From: Massilia sp. 9I
Lineage (GTDB): Bacteria > Pseudomonadota > Gammaproteobacteria > Burkholderiales > Burkholderiaceae_D
Direction: 5' to 3'
NCBI RefSeq assembly: GCF_902506415.1
Contig: NZ_LR733275.1
Span: 4,626,176 to 4,690,175 of the forward strand
Length of the DNA stretch: 64,000 nt
This document shows positions 16,849-25,058 of the stretch, piece after piece (position 1 is the stretch's first letter; each line of letters begins with the position of its first letter). The position numbers and the translations under genes are program-made. The notes beneath the pieces are model-generated. The model saw only the letters and a program-made list of their open reading frames with translations, did not search any database and was not told where the DNA came from.

Positions 16849-17895
16849 TCACTGCCCCACATTCATGTACCGCACATGAATCTCATCAATCCCCTTCACC
16901 ACCTCCGCTGACAGCACCAGCTCCGCCGCATCGATGTTTTCTTTCAGCTGCGTGAGATTGGTCGCCCCGATGATGGTCGACCCCACGAACCAGCGCGAAT
17001 AGCACCACGCCAGCGCCATCTGCGCAGGCGACATGCCATGCGCCCGCGCCAGCGCCGCATACTCCGCGGTCGCCGCCAGCACCGCCGGCCTCACATACCG
17101 CGGACTCCAGTTTTTCGGGAACACCGTCAGCCGCCCGACCGCATTCGGATCGTCCAGGTATTTTGCCGTCAGCTGCCCGAAGGCCAGCGGGCTGTAGGCC
17201 AGCAGGCTGACGCCTTCGCGGTGGCAGGCCTCGTCCATCAGGCTGGTCTCGAAATGTCGCGCCGTCAGGTTGTACAGGTTCTGCACGGTAGCGATGCGCG
17301 GCAGCCCGCGCATCTCTGACTGCTTGATGTACTGGCACACGCCCCAGGTGCTTTCGTTGGAGACGCCGATGTGGCGGATGGTCCCTTCGCGCACCAGTTC
17401 GTCCAGCGCCTGCAGCGTCTCGTAGATCGGCACGGCAGGACGTTCCCCTTCCGGGTTGTAGCTGTTGGCCCCGAAGATCGGCAGGTTCCGGCTCGGCCAG
17501 TGGATCTGGTACAGGTCGATGTAATCGGTATGCAGGCGGCGCAGGCTGTCCTCGACCGCAGCGCGGATATTGGTGGCGTCCAGGTTGTGATTGGCGCCGC
17601 GGATCCACGGCATCATCTTGTTCGGTCCCGCGACCTTGGTAGCCAGCACGATGTCGGCGCGGCGGCCGCTCTTCTTCAGCCAGCTGCCGATAAAGCGCTC
17701 GGTCGAGCCCTGCGTATCCGGGCTCGCCATTACCGGATACATCTCGGCGGTGTCGATGAAGTTGATGCCGCGCTCGAGCGCGTAGTCGAGCTGGCTGTGT
17801 GCCTCGGCCTCGGTGTTCTGCTCGCCGAAGGTCATGGTGCCGAGGCACACTTTTGAGACCTGCAGATCGGTTTGTCCCAGCTGCCTGCGTTCCAT
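16849..17895 (-). CDS. tas: NADP(H)-dependent aldo-keto reductase, Tas-like
   Basis: This 348-residue protein follows E. coli Tas almost segment by segment: LGTMTFGEQNTEAEAHSQLDYALERGINFIDTAEMYPV, DYIDLYQIHWPSRN, RHIGVSNESTWGV and STIIGATNLTQLKENID. Asp, Tyr, Lys and His of the aldo-keto reductase tetrad are present (FIDTAEMY, LATKVAG, YQIHW). Substrate unknown. The ATG at 17895 follows AAAGGAGG; the longer open frame upstream runs into pyrD. It lies 10 bp after pyrD, the last gene of the minus-strand operon. Confidence 0.92.
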   Translation of the reverse strand: MERRQLGQTDLQVSKVCLGTMTFGEQNTEAEAHSQLDYALERGINFIDTAEMYPVMASPDTQGSTERFIGSWLKKSGRRADIVLATKVAGPNKMMPWIRGANHNLDATNIRAAVEDSLRRLHTDYIDLYQIHWPSRNLPIFGANSYNPEGERPAVPIYETLQALDELVREGTIRHIGVSNESTWGVCQYIKQSEMRGLPRIATVQNLYNLTARHFETSLMDEACHREGVSLLAYSPLAFGQLTAKYLDDPNAVGRLTVFPKNWSPRYVRPAVLAATAEYAALARAHGMSPAQMALAWCYSRWFVGSTIIGATNLTQLKENIDAAELVLSAEVVKGIDEIHVRYMNVGQ

Positions 17896-17905
17896 GCTGC
17901 CTCCT

Positions 17906-18946
17906 TTAGCGGCGGCGCAGCGCGGCCGCGCAATCGCGCACCAGCGCCGGGCCGGCGTAGATGAAGCCGGTGTAGAGCTGCACCAGCTGGGCACCCGCGT
18001 CGATCTTGGCGCGCGCATCCTCGCCGCGCATGATGCCGCCCACGCCGATGATCGGCAGGGCGTCGCCCAGCTCGCTCTTCAACGAACGGATCACCGTATT
18101 CGACAGCTCGAATACCGGCGCGCCCGACAGGCCGCCGGCCTCGTCGCCATGCTGCATGCCTTGCACGGCCGTGCGGCTGAGGGTGGTGTTGGTGGCGATC
18201 ACGCCGTCGATCTTGTGACGCAGCAGGGCCCCGGCGATGTTGCGTACCTGGTCGCCGTCGATGTCCGGCGCGATCTTGAGCGCCACCGGCACGTAGCGCT
18301 TGTGCTGGTCGGCCAGGCGCAACTGCTCTTCCTTGAGTTGCGACAGCAGCGCGTCCAGTTCGGACTCGCCCTGCAGTTGGCGCAGGTTCTTGGTGTTGGG
18401 CGAGGAGATGTTGACCGTCACGTAGCTGGCGAAGGGATAGACCTTGCGCAGGCAGTGCAGGTAATCGTCGGCGGCGCGCTCGATCGGGGTGTCGGCGTTC
18501 TTGCCGATGTTCAGGCCGAGCACGCCCTGCTTGTCCTGGTAGAAGCGCGAGGCCTGGACATTCGCGACAAACGCGTCCACGCCGCCATTATTGAAACCCA
18601 TGCGGTTGATGATGCCCTGCGCCTGCGGCAGGCGGAAGATGCGGGGCTTCGGGTTGCCCCCCTGCGGGCGGGGTGTCACGGTGCCGATCTCGATCGAGCC
18701 GAAGCCGAGCGAGGCCAGGCCGTCGATGTAGGCGCCATCCTTGTCCAGGCCCGCGGCCAGGCCCACCGGGTTCGGGAAGCTGATGCCCATGACCGTGCGC
18801 GGATCCGGCGCCGGCTTGGCCGCAAGTTTGGTCAGGCCGAGCGCGGCGGCGCGGCGCAGCAGCGGCAGGGTCAGGTTGTGGGCTTGCTCGGCGTCGAGCG
18901 AGAACAGCAGCGGGCGGGCGAGGGAATACAGGAGCTTGTCGGACAT
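17906..18946 (-). CDS. pyrD: dihydroorotate dehydrogenase (quinone), class 2
   Basis: This 346-residue enzyme oxidises dihydroorotate to orotate in pyrimidine synthesis, passing electrons to the quinone pool. The N-terminal membrane-associating helices (LLYSLARPLLFSLDAEQAHNLTLPLLRRAA) mark class 2. FMN and substrate motifs follow: NPVGLAAGLDKDGAYIDGL, VTPRPQGGNPKPRIFRL, NRMGFNNGG and the catalytic-Ser loop NISSPNTKNLR. GVGGIMRGEDARAKI completes the phosphate-binding site. It sits between bpt and tas in the same operon. Confidence 0.97.
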   Translation of the reverse strand: MSDKLLYSLARPLLFSLDAEQAHNLTLPLLRRAAALGLTKLAAKPAPDPRTVMGISFPNPVGLAAGLDKDGAYIDGLASLGFGSIEIGTVTPRPQGGNPKPRIFRLPQAQGIINRMGFNNGGVDAFVANVQASRFYQDKQGVLGLNIGKNADTPIERAADDYLHCLRKVYPFASYVTVNISSPNTKNLRQLQGESELDALLSQLKEEQLRLADQHKRYVPVALKIAPDIDGDQVRNIAGALLRHKIDGVIATNTTLSRTAVQGMQHGDEAGGLSGAPVFELSNTVIRSLKSELGDALPIIGVGGIMRGEDARAKIDAGAQLVQLYTGFIYAGPALVRDCAAALRRR

Positions 18947-18999
18947 GGGGGACTCAAAATTTGGACTCCCGCCATTTTACAGCCTGGCGCAGGCGCGGC

Positions 19000-19728
19000 T
19001 CAGGCTTCCAGCACGCTCCAGACGCCCTTGATGCGCGCTTCCAGCGGGCGGAAGTTGATCTTGTAGGCCATCTTCGGGCTCTGCTCGATCCAGTAGCCGA
19101 GATAGACATATTGGAGGCCCAGCTCGCGTGCCTGGTTCACCTGCCACATCACGTTGTAGGTGCCGAAGGACGCGCCTGGCAGGTCCGGATCGAAGAAGGT
19201 GTAGACCGAGGACAGGCCGTCGGACAGCACGTCGATGATCGACACCATGCGCAGCAGGCCGTCGGGTTCGCGGAACTCGACCAGGCGGGTATTGACGCGG
19301 CTCTGCAGCAGGAACTGGGCGTATTGATCGCGGCTGTCCTGGTCCATGCCGCCGCCGACGTGGCGGGTCGTCTGGTAGCGCAGGTAGAGCGCGTAGTGCT
19401 CGTCCGAGAACGCCAGGTTGGCCACCATTGCCACCAGGTTGCCATGGCGCTTCCAGGCGCGGCGCTGGGTGCGGCTGGGGGTGAAGTCCTCGCACTTGAC
19501 CCGCACCGGGATGCAGGCCTGGCAGCCGTCGCAGTAGGGGCGGTAGGTGAAGATGCCGCTGCGGCGAAAGCCGTTGCGCACCAGTTCGGAATACACGTCG
19601 GCATTGATGAGGTGCGACGGGGTCGCCACCTGGGACCGGGCCTGGCGGGCGTCGAGGTAGCTGCAGGGATACGGCGCCGTCGTGTAGAACTGGAGCGTGG
19701 CGAAGGGCAGGTCATTTAGGTGCGTCAT
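19000..19728 (-). CDS. bpt: aspartate/glutamate leucyl-transferase (Bpt, bacterial Ate1 homologue)
   Basis: This 242-residue protein transfers leucine from Leu-tRNA to proteins with N-terminal Asp or Glu, feeding the N-end rule. The Ate1/Bpt N-terminal cysteines appear in YPCSYLDAR and RPYCDGCQACIPVR, followed by FTPSRTQRRAWKRHGNL. The acyltransferase (GNAT-like) C-terminal domain includes SVYTFFDPDLPGASFGTYNVMWQVNQARELGLQYVYLGYWI. Its neighbour aat has the complementary specificity, and the aat-bpt pair is typical of proteobacteria. Confidence 0.95.
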   Translation of the reverse strand: MTHLNDLPFATLQFYTTAPYPCSYLDARQARSQVATPSHLINADVYSELVRNGFRRSGIFTYRPYCDGCQACIPVRVKCEDFTPSRTQRRAWKRHGNLVAMVANLAFSDEHYALYLRYQTTRHVGGGMDQDSRDQYAQFLLQSRVNTRLVEFREPDGLLRMVSIIDVLSDGLSSVYTFFDPDLPGASFGTYNVMWQVNQARELGLQYVYLGYWIEQSPKMAYKINFRPLEARIKGVWSVLEA

Positions 19729-19788
19729 GCAAAAGCTCTCGAGACGACGTGATGAACCTATTTTAGCGAAATCAAGGCGCCGCCACTG

Positions 19789-20511
19789 TTAGGCAGTCAA
19801 CGGTGCCACCGGTTCCCAGCGGGTGATCGACGGTTCACGGATGGCTTTGGCCAGGTGCGCCAGGAAGGCGCTGCGCGGAATCGGCGCGGCGCCCAGCGAG
19901 GCCAGGTGGCCGGTCTCCTGCTGGCAGTCGACCATTTGTACACCCTGGCTGCGCAGGAAGGCGACCAGGTAGGCCAGCGCCACCTTGGACGCATCTGATA
20001 CCCGCGCGAACATCGATTCGCCATAAAACATGCGGCCGATGCAAACCCCGTAGGCGCCGCCCACCAGCTCGCCGTCCAGCCAGACTTCGGCCGAATGGGC
20101 GTAGCCCATCGCGTGCAGGCCGGTGTAGCCGTCGATAATCTCTTCCGAGATCCAGGTGCCCGGCCCATCCTTGCGCGGTGCGGCGCAGGCGCGCATCACC
20201 TCCTCGAAGGCGCTGTCGAAACGCACGGTCCACGGGCCGCCCTCGATGCGGCTGCGCTCGACCTTGCGCAGGGTCTTCTTGAGGCTGTCGCTCACCTTGA
20301 ACTGCTCGGTACGCAACACCATGCGCGGGTCGGTGCTCCACCACAGGATGGGTTGGCCTTCCGAAAACCAGGGGAAGATCCCGTTCTGGTAGGCCAGCAG
20401 CAGGCGCTGCGGCGACAGGTCGGCGCCGGCCGCAAGCAGGCCGGGCGCGTCGATCGTCAGCGCCTCGGAGACGTCGGGAAACGGCGATGTCGGCTCGAGC
20501 CAGGGGATCAT
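19789..20511 (-). CDS. aat: leucyl/phenylalanyl-tRNA-protein transferase (Aat)
   Basis: This 240-residue enzyme adds Leu or Phe to proteins with N-terminal Arg or Lys, marking them for ClpS/ClpAP. The family signature is clear: LLAYQNGIFPWFSEGQPILWWSTDPRMVL, TWISEEIIDGYTGLHAMGYAHSAEVWLDGELVGGAYGVCIGRMFYGESMF and QMVDCQQETGHLASLGA. It lies 60 bp upstream of bpt and 15 bp downstream of the Nudix gene. Confidence 0.97.
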   Translation of the reverse strand: MIPWLEPTSPFPDVSEALTIDAPGLLAAGADLSPQRLLLAYQNGIFPWFSEGQPILWWSTDPRMVLRTEQFKVSDSLKKTLRKVERSRIEGGPWTVRFDSAFEEVMRACAAPRKDGPGTWISEEIIDGYTGLHAMGYAHSAEVWLDGELVGGAYGVCIGRMFYGESMFARVSDASKVALAYLVAFLRSQGVQMVDCQQETGHLASLGAAPIPRSAFLAHLAKAIREPSITRWEPVAPLTA

Positions 20512-20526
20512 GCGGCCCTCGATGAA

Positions 20527-21108
20527 TCAGTCGGGTTCGCGGGGAGCCAGCATCGGCCGCACGATATCGCGGCTGTGGAAACCGTACTCGCCGCCCTCGC
20601 GCACTTTGACGCGGTCGGCAAAGAAGAGTTCCAGCGTGGTGCGTACCGTCGGGAAAGCCAGGTCGTCCCAGGGAATCTCGTCCTGGGTGTAGAGCTGGAC
20701 TTCCAGGCTTTCCTCACCCGGCGCGAAGTCCAGGTTGCGCAGCCGCGCCAGGTAGAACAGGTGGACCTGGTGCACGTGGGCCACGTTGAGCAGGGTGAAC
20801 AGCTTGCCCAGCTCGACGTCGGCGCCGGCTTCCTCTTCCGTTTCGCGCATGGCGGCCTGCTCGGTGGTCTCCTCGTTCTCCATGAAGCCTGCCGGCAAGG
20901 TCCAGTAGCCGTAGCGGGGCTCGATGGCACGCTTGCACAGCAGTATCTGCAGCTTGCCGTCCTGTTCCCAGACGGGAATCGAGCCGATGACCAGCTTGGG
21001 ATTCTGGTAATGGATGGTGTGGCAGTGCGGGCAGACGTAGCGCGGCCGGTTGTCGCCTTCGGGAATGGCCAGGGCGACAGGGTGGGCGCACTCGGAACAG
21101 AATTTCAT
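20527..21108 (-). CDS. Nudix hydrolase with N-terminal zinc ribbon
   Basis: This 193-residue protein starts with a zinc ribbon (CSEC at residues 4-7, CPHC further on). The Nudix box reads GFMENEETTEQAAMRETEEEAG, matching GX5EX7REUXEEXG completely. The zinc-ribbon plus Nudix architecture recalls NADH pyrophosphatase relatives, but the SQPWPFP-type NudC motif is absent, so the substrate is uncertain. It is the first gene of the nudix-aat-bpt-pyrD-tas operon and diverges from tRNA-fMet. Confidence 0.9.
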   Translation of the reverse strand: MKFCSECAHPVALAIPEGDNRPRYVCPHCHTIHYQNPKLVIGSIPVWEQDGKLQILLCKRAIEPRYGYWTLPAGFMENEETTEQAAMRETEEEAGADVELGKLFTLLNVAHVHQVHLFYLARLRNLDFAPGEESLEVQLYTQDEIPWDDLAFPTVRTTLELFFADRVKVREGGEYGFHSRDIVRPMLAPREPD

Positions 21109-21239
21109 AGGTCAGCGGCAGGTTGGAATTGTGCTTACTTTACACTGATTTACGCGGCTTATGCCGGCGCCGGCGCGTGCTCCAATGATGACCGATGAGC
21201 CATACTGTGCTGCAATCGCACACCTGGGGAGGATTGGGT

Positions 21240-21268
21240 TTGCCTAAAAGGCGCATTCGGCGTATAAT
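21240..21268 (+). promoter_or_regulatory. sigma-70 promoter of the initiator tRNA
   Basis: TTGCCT (21240-21245) and a perfect TATAAT (21263-21268) are separated by 17 bp. The mature tRNA starts 14 bp after the -10. Confidence 0.85.
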
Positions 21269-21281
21269 TCATTCCATCAGA

Positions 21282-21358
21282 CGCGGGGTGGAGCAGTCTG
21301 GCAGCTCGTCGGGCTCATAACCCGAAGGTCACAGGTTCAAATCCTGTCCCCGCAACCA
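21282..21358 (+). tRNA. initiator tRNA-fMet (CAU)
   Basis: This 77-nt cloverleaf closely resembles E. coli tRNA-fMet. The acceptor stem CGCGGGG/CCCCGCA has the initiator-specific C1-A72 mismatch. The anticodon stem shows the three G-C pairs (GGG...CCC) around CTCATAA, the T-arm is GGTTCAAATCC, and CCA is encoded. A strong promoter precedes it and an intrinsic terminator follows within 40 bp. Confidence 0.98.
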
Positions 21359-21364
21359 AATTCG

Positions 21365-21397
21365 AAGCCGTTGATCCGCAAGGATCAACGGCTTTTT
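21365..21397 (+). terminator. intrinsic terminator of tRNA-fMet
   Basis: AAGCCGTTGATCC (21365-21377) pairs perfectly with GGATCAACGGCTT (21382-21394) around the tetraloop GCAA, followed by TTTTT. Confidence 0.93.
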
Positions 21398-21404
21398 CAA
21401 TTCC

Positions 21405-21504
21405 AGCGCCTAACAAAAACCTCATGGCTGCGTTGCATCGTCTTGCCGTACTAGCGTACTGTCTTCGACGATGCGCCTTGGCCCTGAGGCTTTTGTTAGA
21501 CGCT
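21405..21504. repeat. ~100-bp palindromic dispersed repeat, copy B
   Basis: The element runs from AGCGCC to GACGCT and has imperfect terminal inverted repeats: GCGCCTAACAAAAACCTCA against the complement of TGAGGCTTTTGTTAGACGC, with 2 mismatches in 19. Inside are GCATCGTC/GACGATGC arms around a GTAC-rich centre. It is the inverted counterpart of copy A at 9746-9844 and follows the tRNA terminator. Confidence 0.85.
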
Positions 21505-21599
21505 ATTAGACGACACAGCGCAAACCGGACGCAGCCGCCCGGAATGTTGTCGAGCCAGCCTTGTCCAACATGCGAACCGCTGGTTTGGAGGAGGCAGAC

Positions 21600-22013
21600 A
21601 TGATCAACGTAGACGACATCAACGAGGCCTGGGGCTGGGTCGGCTTGACCGCTGTCGAGGTCCTTGGGTCCAATCCTTTCGGCAACCTCATCATCCGCGA
21701 CGACGAAGGGCGCTACTGGCGGCTGCGTCCGCAAGACCTGTGCTGCGAGCCGGTCGCCGACAGCCGCGCCGCGCTCGACGCGCTGGCCTACAATCAGGAT
21801 TTCCTCAACGACTGGTACATGCCGGAAGTCGTACACCTGGCGGAATCCACGCTCGGTCCGCTGGCCGAGGGAAGAAAATATTGCCTCAAGATTCCTAGTG
21901 CGCTCGGCGGGCACTACGGACGCGACAACCTGGCCACGGTGCCCTTGCCGGAACTGATCCGTTTTTCTGGGGAAAGTGCGCAGCAGTTCGACGATTTACC
22001 ACGCTGGAATTGA
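21600..22013 (+). CDS. T6SS immunity protein Tdi1-like (DUF1851) protein
   Basis: The 137 residues resemble the DUF1851/Tdi1 C-terminal domain as I remember it: NPFGNLIIRDDEGRYWRLRPQDLCCEPVA, then FLNDWYMPEVVHLAESTLGPLAEGRKYCLKIPSALGG and ELIRFSGESAQQFDDLP. In Agrobacterium, Tdi1 neutralises the type VI DNase effector Tde1. No effector, VgrG or other T6SS gene is nearby, so this is an orphan or a housekeeping relative. The ATG at 21600 follows GGAGGAGG by 5 bp and is preferred over the in-frame ATG at 21561. It lies just after repeat copy B. Confidence 0.65.
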   Translation: MINVDDINEAWGWVGLTAVEVLGSNPFGNLIIRDDEGRYWRLRPQDLCCEPVADSRAALDALAYNQDFLNDWYMPEVVHLAESTLGPLAEGRKYCLKIPSALGGHYGRDNLATVPLPELIRFSGESAQQFDDLPRWN

Positions 22014-22022
22014 TCGGACAGC

Positions 22023-22910
22023 TCAGCCGGCCTGGTCGCTGAGGCTGGCCCACAGGTAAGCGGCCGCCATCGTGCGGTGCGGCGCATAGCGCTCCAGCAG
22101 ACGCTGCGCAGTGGGAATGTCGGGACGCGCTTCACCGCCCAGCAGGCGGTGCAGGGCGGTACGCACCGCCACATCGCCTTCCAGCGAACAGTCGGGGTAG
22201 CCATATCCGCGCAGCAAGGTGTAATTGACGGTCCAGGGTCCGATGCCCTTTACCGCTAGCAGTTGCTGCACGAACTGGTCGACCGGCAAGTCACGGTCGA
22301 GGCGTACCTGGCCATCGACGACGAGCTGCGCCAGGCGCAGCAGGGTCTCGGCTTTCGCGCGCGAAAACTTGCGGCTGGTGAGCGCCTCCAATTCCAGGCG
22401 CGCTACGTCCGCCGCTTCCGGATAACTCCACAGGCCGCTCGCATGCGTGCGGCCGGCCAGCTGGATGAAGGTCCGGCGCAGCGAGATCGCGAAGGGCAGG
22501 TTGATCTGCTGGCCGATGATGGCCCAGGTTAGGGCCTCGAATACGGTGGCGGACTGGATGATGCGCAGGCCCGGCTGGCGCGCTACCACCGGCCCCAGCG
22601 CGGGATCGTCGCGCACGAATTGCGCGAACGCGGCCGGGTCGATGCGCAGGCCGAGGATGTTCAGCAGCGCCTCGCGTGCACGTTCGAGCAGGGCCGGCGT
22701 CATGTCCCCATCCGCGTTCACCGTGCAGTCGGCAACATCCGCATCGAACGCCACTTCCAGCACCACCGGCACGCCACCAAGCAGCACACCCTTGCGCAGG
22801 CCGCCGGGACTTACCTGTTCCGCGACCGCCTCAGCATCGCGGCTGTGAAAGGTGAGCACGTCCTCCCTGCGGTAGCCAGGCGGCAGCTCGATCGCGAGAT
22901 CAAGGCGCAT
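22023..22910 (-). CDS. alkA: DNA-3-methyladenine glycosylase II (AlkA-like, HhH-GPD)
   Basis: This 295-residue base-excision repair enzyme removes alkylated purines. The N-terminal AlkA domain is followed by the HhH-GPD domain: FEALTWAIIGQQINLPFAISLRRTFIQLAG, the hairpin LLAVKGIGPWTVNYTLLRGYGYPDCSLEGDVAVR (catalytic Asp in EGD), and a C-terminal RYAPHRTMAAAYLWAS segment typical of AlkA. It has no iron-sulfur cluster. Its stop is 9 bp from the convergent DUF1851 gene; the DMT gene lies 9 bp upstream in the same direction. Confidence 0.92.
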   Translation of the reverse strand: MRLDLAIELPPGYRREDVLTFHSRDAEAVAEQVSPGGLRKGVLLGGVPVVLEVAFDADVADCTVNADGDMTPALLERAREALLNILGLRIDPAAFAQFVRDDPALGPVVARQPGLRIIQSATVFEALTWAIIGQQINLPFAISLRRTFIQLAGRTHASGLWSYPEAADVARLELEALTSRKFSRAKAETLLRLAQLVVDGQVRLDRDLPVDQFVQQLLAVKGIGPWTVNYTLLRGYGYPDCSLEGDVAVRTALHRLLGGEARPDIPTAQRLLERYAPHRTMAAAYLWASLSDQAG

Positions 22911-22919
22911 CGCGGGTCC

Positions 22920-23825
22920 TTAGCGGGCCTGGGCGCTGCGCGCGCGCAGGAAAGAGGGAACGAAGCCCGTCACCAGCGCAGTGCCGACCAGCACGATGGC
23001 CGAGCCAAGTATCGTATGCCAGCCGATCACCTCGTGCAGGAAGAGCGCGCCCCACAGGATGCCGAACATGGGATTCAGGAAGGTCACCGTCAGTGCCGAC
23101 GTGGTGCCGACTTCTTCGATCAGCTTGAAGTAGAGGATGTAGGCGATGCCGCTGCATAGCACGCCCAGCGCCAGCACGGCGGCCATGATGCCGACGGTCG
23201 GCTCGCCCGGCGCGGGGAAGAAGGCCAATGCTGGGATCACGCAGATGGTGGCGGCCCACATCGAACCGTGTGCATTGGCGAAGGGCGCCACCGCCTTGGC
23301 CGACTTGGCGTACTGGCTGGCCACGCTGTAGCTGAACGCGGCGACGAGGGCCGCGGCAATCGCGGCGGCCGCGCCCGGACGCTCCGACACGTGGTCGAAG
23401 CCGACCAGCAGGCTTACCCCCACCGTGCCCAGCACCAGGCCAAGCGCAGCGCGCCCGGAGACCTTCTGGCGCGCCCACACGGCGCCGACCAGGGCGCCGA
23501 ACATCGGTGCGGTCGCATTCAGCACCGACAGCACCGAGGCCGACAGGGTGCGCGCGGCGAAGGCGAACAGCAGGAAGGGCAGCGCCGAATTGAAGAAGCC
23601 CAGCATCAGGTAGTGCTTCCAGTGCTGGCGCAGCTCGAGGGGGCTGCCCTTGCCGCGGCGCGCCATGACCCAGGCCACGGCGGCCAGGAACAGGGCTGCG
23701 AACAGCACCCGGTATTCGATCAGCACGGCCGGGCCGAGCACGGGCGCGGCGATGCGCATGAAGAGGAAGGAGCCGCCCCAGATGGCGGCCAGCGCCACCA
23801 GGCGCAGCATGTTCACGGTGTTCAT
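22920..23825 (-). CDS. EamA/DMT-superfamily transporter
   Basis: This 301-residue inner-membrane protein has two EamA repeats. It starts LRLVALAAIWGGSFLFMRIAAPVLGPAVLIEYRVLFAA and includes TLSASVLSVLNATAPMFGALVGAVW and, in the second half, TVTFLNPMFGILWGALFLHEVIGW. Substrate unknown. It is unrelated in detail to the other DMT protein at 6794-7699. It shares a transcript with alkA (9-bp gap). Confidence 0.9.
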   Translation of the reverse strand: MNTVNMLRLVALAAIWGGSFLFMRIAAPVLGPAVLIEYRVLFAALFLAAVAWVMARRGKGSPLELRQHWKHYLMLGFFNSALPFLLFAFAARTLSASVLSVLNATAPMFGALVGAVWARQKVSGRAALGLVLGTVGVSLLVGFDHVSERPGAAAAIAAALVAAFSYSVASQYAKSAKAVAPFANAHGSMWAATICVIPALAFFPAPGEPTVGIMAAVLALGVLCSGIAYILYFKLIEEVGTTSALTVTFLNPMFGILWGALFLHEVIGWHTILGSAIVLVGTALVTGFVPSFLRARSAQAR

Positions 23826-23898
23826 CGGGGACTACCTGGCAAAGGGACAATGGTGGCGGATGGGGACGCGCCGCGCCATCCGGTTCTTGCGGTCGAAT

Positions 23899-24930
23899 TC
23901 ACGCGGCGGACCAAGCGGAGCGCTCGACGACGCAGGCCACAGTCGTCGCCGGCTGCGGGGCCGCCGCATGCGGCACCAGCATGTGGCTTGGGACGCCATT
24001 CTTCACGGCCGTCATCTCGGCCATGATCGAGATCGCGATCTCGCTTGGGGTCTTGCTGCCGATATAGATGCCGACCGGGCCGTGCAGGCGCGCCAGCTGG
24101 ACATCATCCAGGTCGAACAGCTTCAGGCGCTCGCGCCGCTTCTCGTTGTTCAGGCGCGAGCCGATCGCGCCGACGTAGAAGGCATCCGACTTGAGCGCTT
24201 CCATCAGCGCCAGGTCGTCCAGCTTCGGGTCGTGGGTGAGGGCGACCACCGCGCTGCGCGCATCCAGGCGCGCTTCGATTACCAGGTCGTCCGGCATCGC
24301 GTGCACCAGCTCCACGCCAGGGAGATTCCAGCCGCTGCGGTATTCCTCGCGCGGGTCGCACACGACCACGCGGTAGTCCATGCCGCTCGCCACCTGCGCC
24401 AGGAAGCGCGACAGCGGGCCGGCGCCGATGATGAACAGGCGCCAGCGCGGGCCGTGAAGGGTGAACAGCGCGCCGTCTTCGACGCGCTGGATGGCGCTGG
24501 CCTGCGCGCGCGCCAGGCTCACGGCGCCGCTCGCAAGGTCCACGCGGCGCTCCACCAGTTCGCCATCAAGCAGGCGCGCCAGCAGTTCGCCAATGCGGCT
24601 CTCGGGGCCGAGCGGCTCGATGGCCAGTTCGATGGTGCCGCCGCAGGGCAGGCCGAAGCGGTGCGCCTCATCGGCGCTGATGCCGTAGCTGACGATCTCG
24701 GGCCGCGCCAGTTCGATGCCGTTGGATCGTACCTTGTCGATCAGGTCGTCCTCGATGCAGCCGCCCGAGACCGAGCCGACCACGCTGCCGTCTTCGCAGA
24801 TGCCGAGGGTGGCGCCAATCGGGCGCGGGCTCGAGCCCCAGGTCTTGATGACAGTCACCAGCTGGCAGCGGCGGCCCGCGGCAAGCCAGGCGTCGCAGGT
24901 CTTGAGTACGTCGAGGTCGATGCTGTCCAT
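23899..24930 (-). CDS. XdhC/CoxI family protein (molybdoenzyme maturation)
   Basis: The 343-residue protein has the XdhC N-terminal domain (VTVIKTWGSSPRPIGATLGICEDGSVVGSVSGGCIEDDLI) and a C-terminal Rossmann-type XdhC_C domain (RLFIIGAGPLSRFLAQVASGMDYRVVVCDPREEYR, then YVGAIGSRLNNEKRRERL). XdhC proteins bind and insert the molybdenum cofactor into xanthine dehydrogenase-type enzymes. No such enzyme is adjacent; the Moco genes at 48-51 kb are the nearest functional relatives. I chose the ATG at 24930 (MDSIDLDVLKTC) over an in-frame ATG at 24966. Confidence 0.9.
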   Translation of the reverse strand: MDSIDLDVLKTCDAWLAAGRRCQLVTVIKTWGSSPRPIGATLGICEDGSVVGSVSGGCIEDDLIDKVRSNGIELARPEIVSYGISADEAHRFGLPCGGTIELAIEPLGPESRIGELLARLLDGELVERRVDLASGAVSLARAQASAIQRVEDGALFTLHGPRWRLFIIGAGPLSRFLAQVASGMDYRVVVCDPREEYRSGWNLPGVELVHAMPDDLVIEARLDARSAVVALTHDPKLDDLALMEALKSDAFYVGAIGSRLNNEKRRERLKLFDLDDVQLARLHGPVGIYIGSKTPSEIAISIMAEMTAVKNGVPSHMLVPHAAAPQPATTVACVVERSAWSAA

Positions 24931-25002
24931 GGTGGGCAATGGTGGTCCGGATGGACAATGATACAAAAAACGGGCCCAGCTTGCCGAACGCCGTCTCGCC
25001 AG

Positions 25003-25036
25003 TTGAAAACGACGACGGACGCACGCGGCGTCCGTC
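25003..25036 (-). terminator. candidate terminator after the M48-like lipoprotein gene
   Basis: GACGGACGC (25014-25022) pairs perfectly with GCGTCCGTC (25028-25036). On the minus strand GTCGTTTTC follows the stem, a modest T-tract. Confidence 0.5.
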
Positions 25037-25058
25037 CTGGATGGGCAAGCCTCAAGCC

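Noticed and set aside
21315..21914. A 199-codon minus-strand frame across tRNA-fMet ending in ...VAGTGFEPVTFGL
   Set aside because: This C-terminal string is a familiar artefact of reading the antisense strand of tRNA genes. The frame also runs through repeat copy B and the DUF1851 gene.
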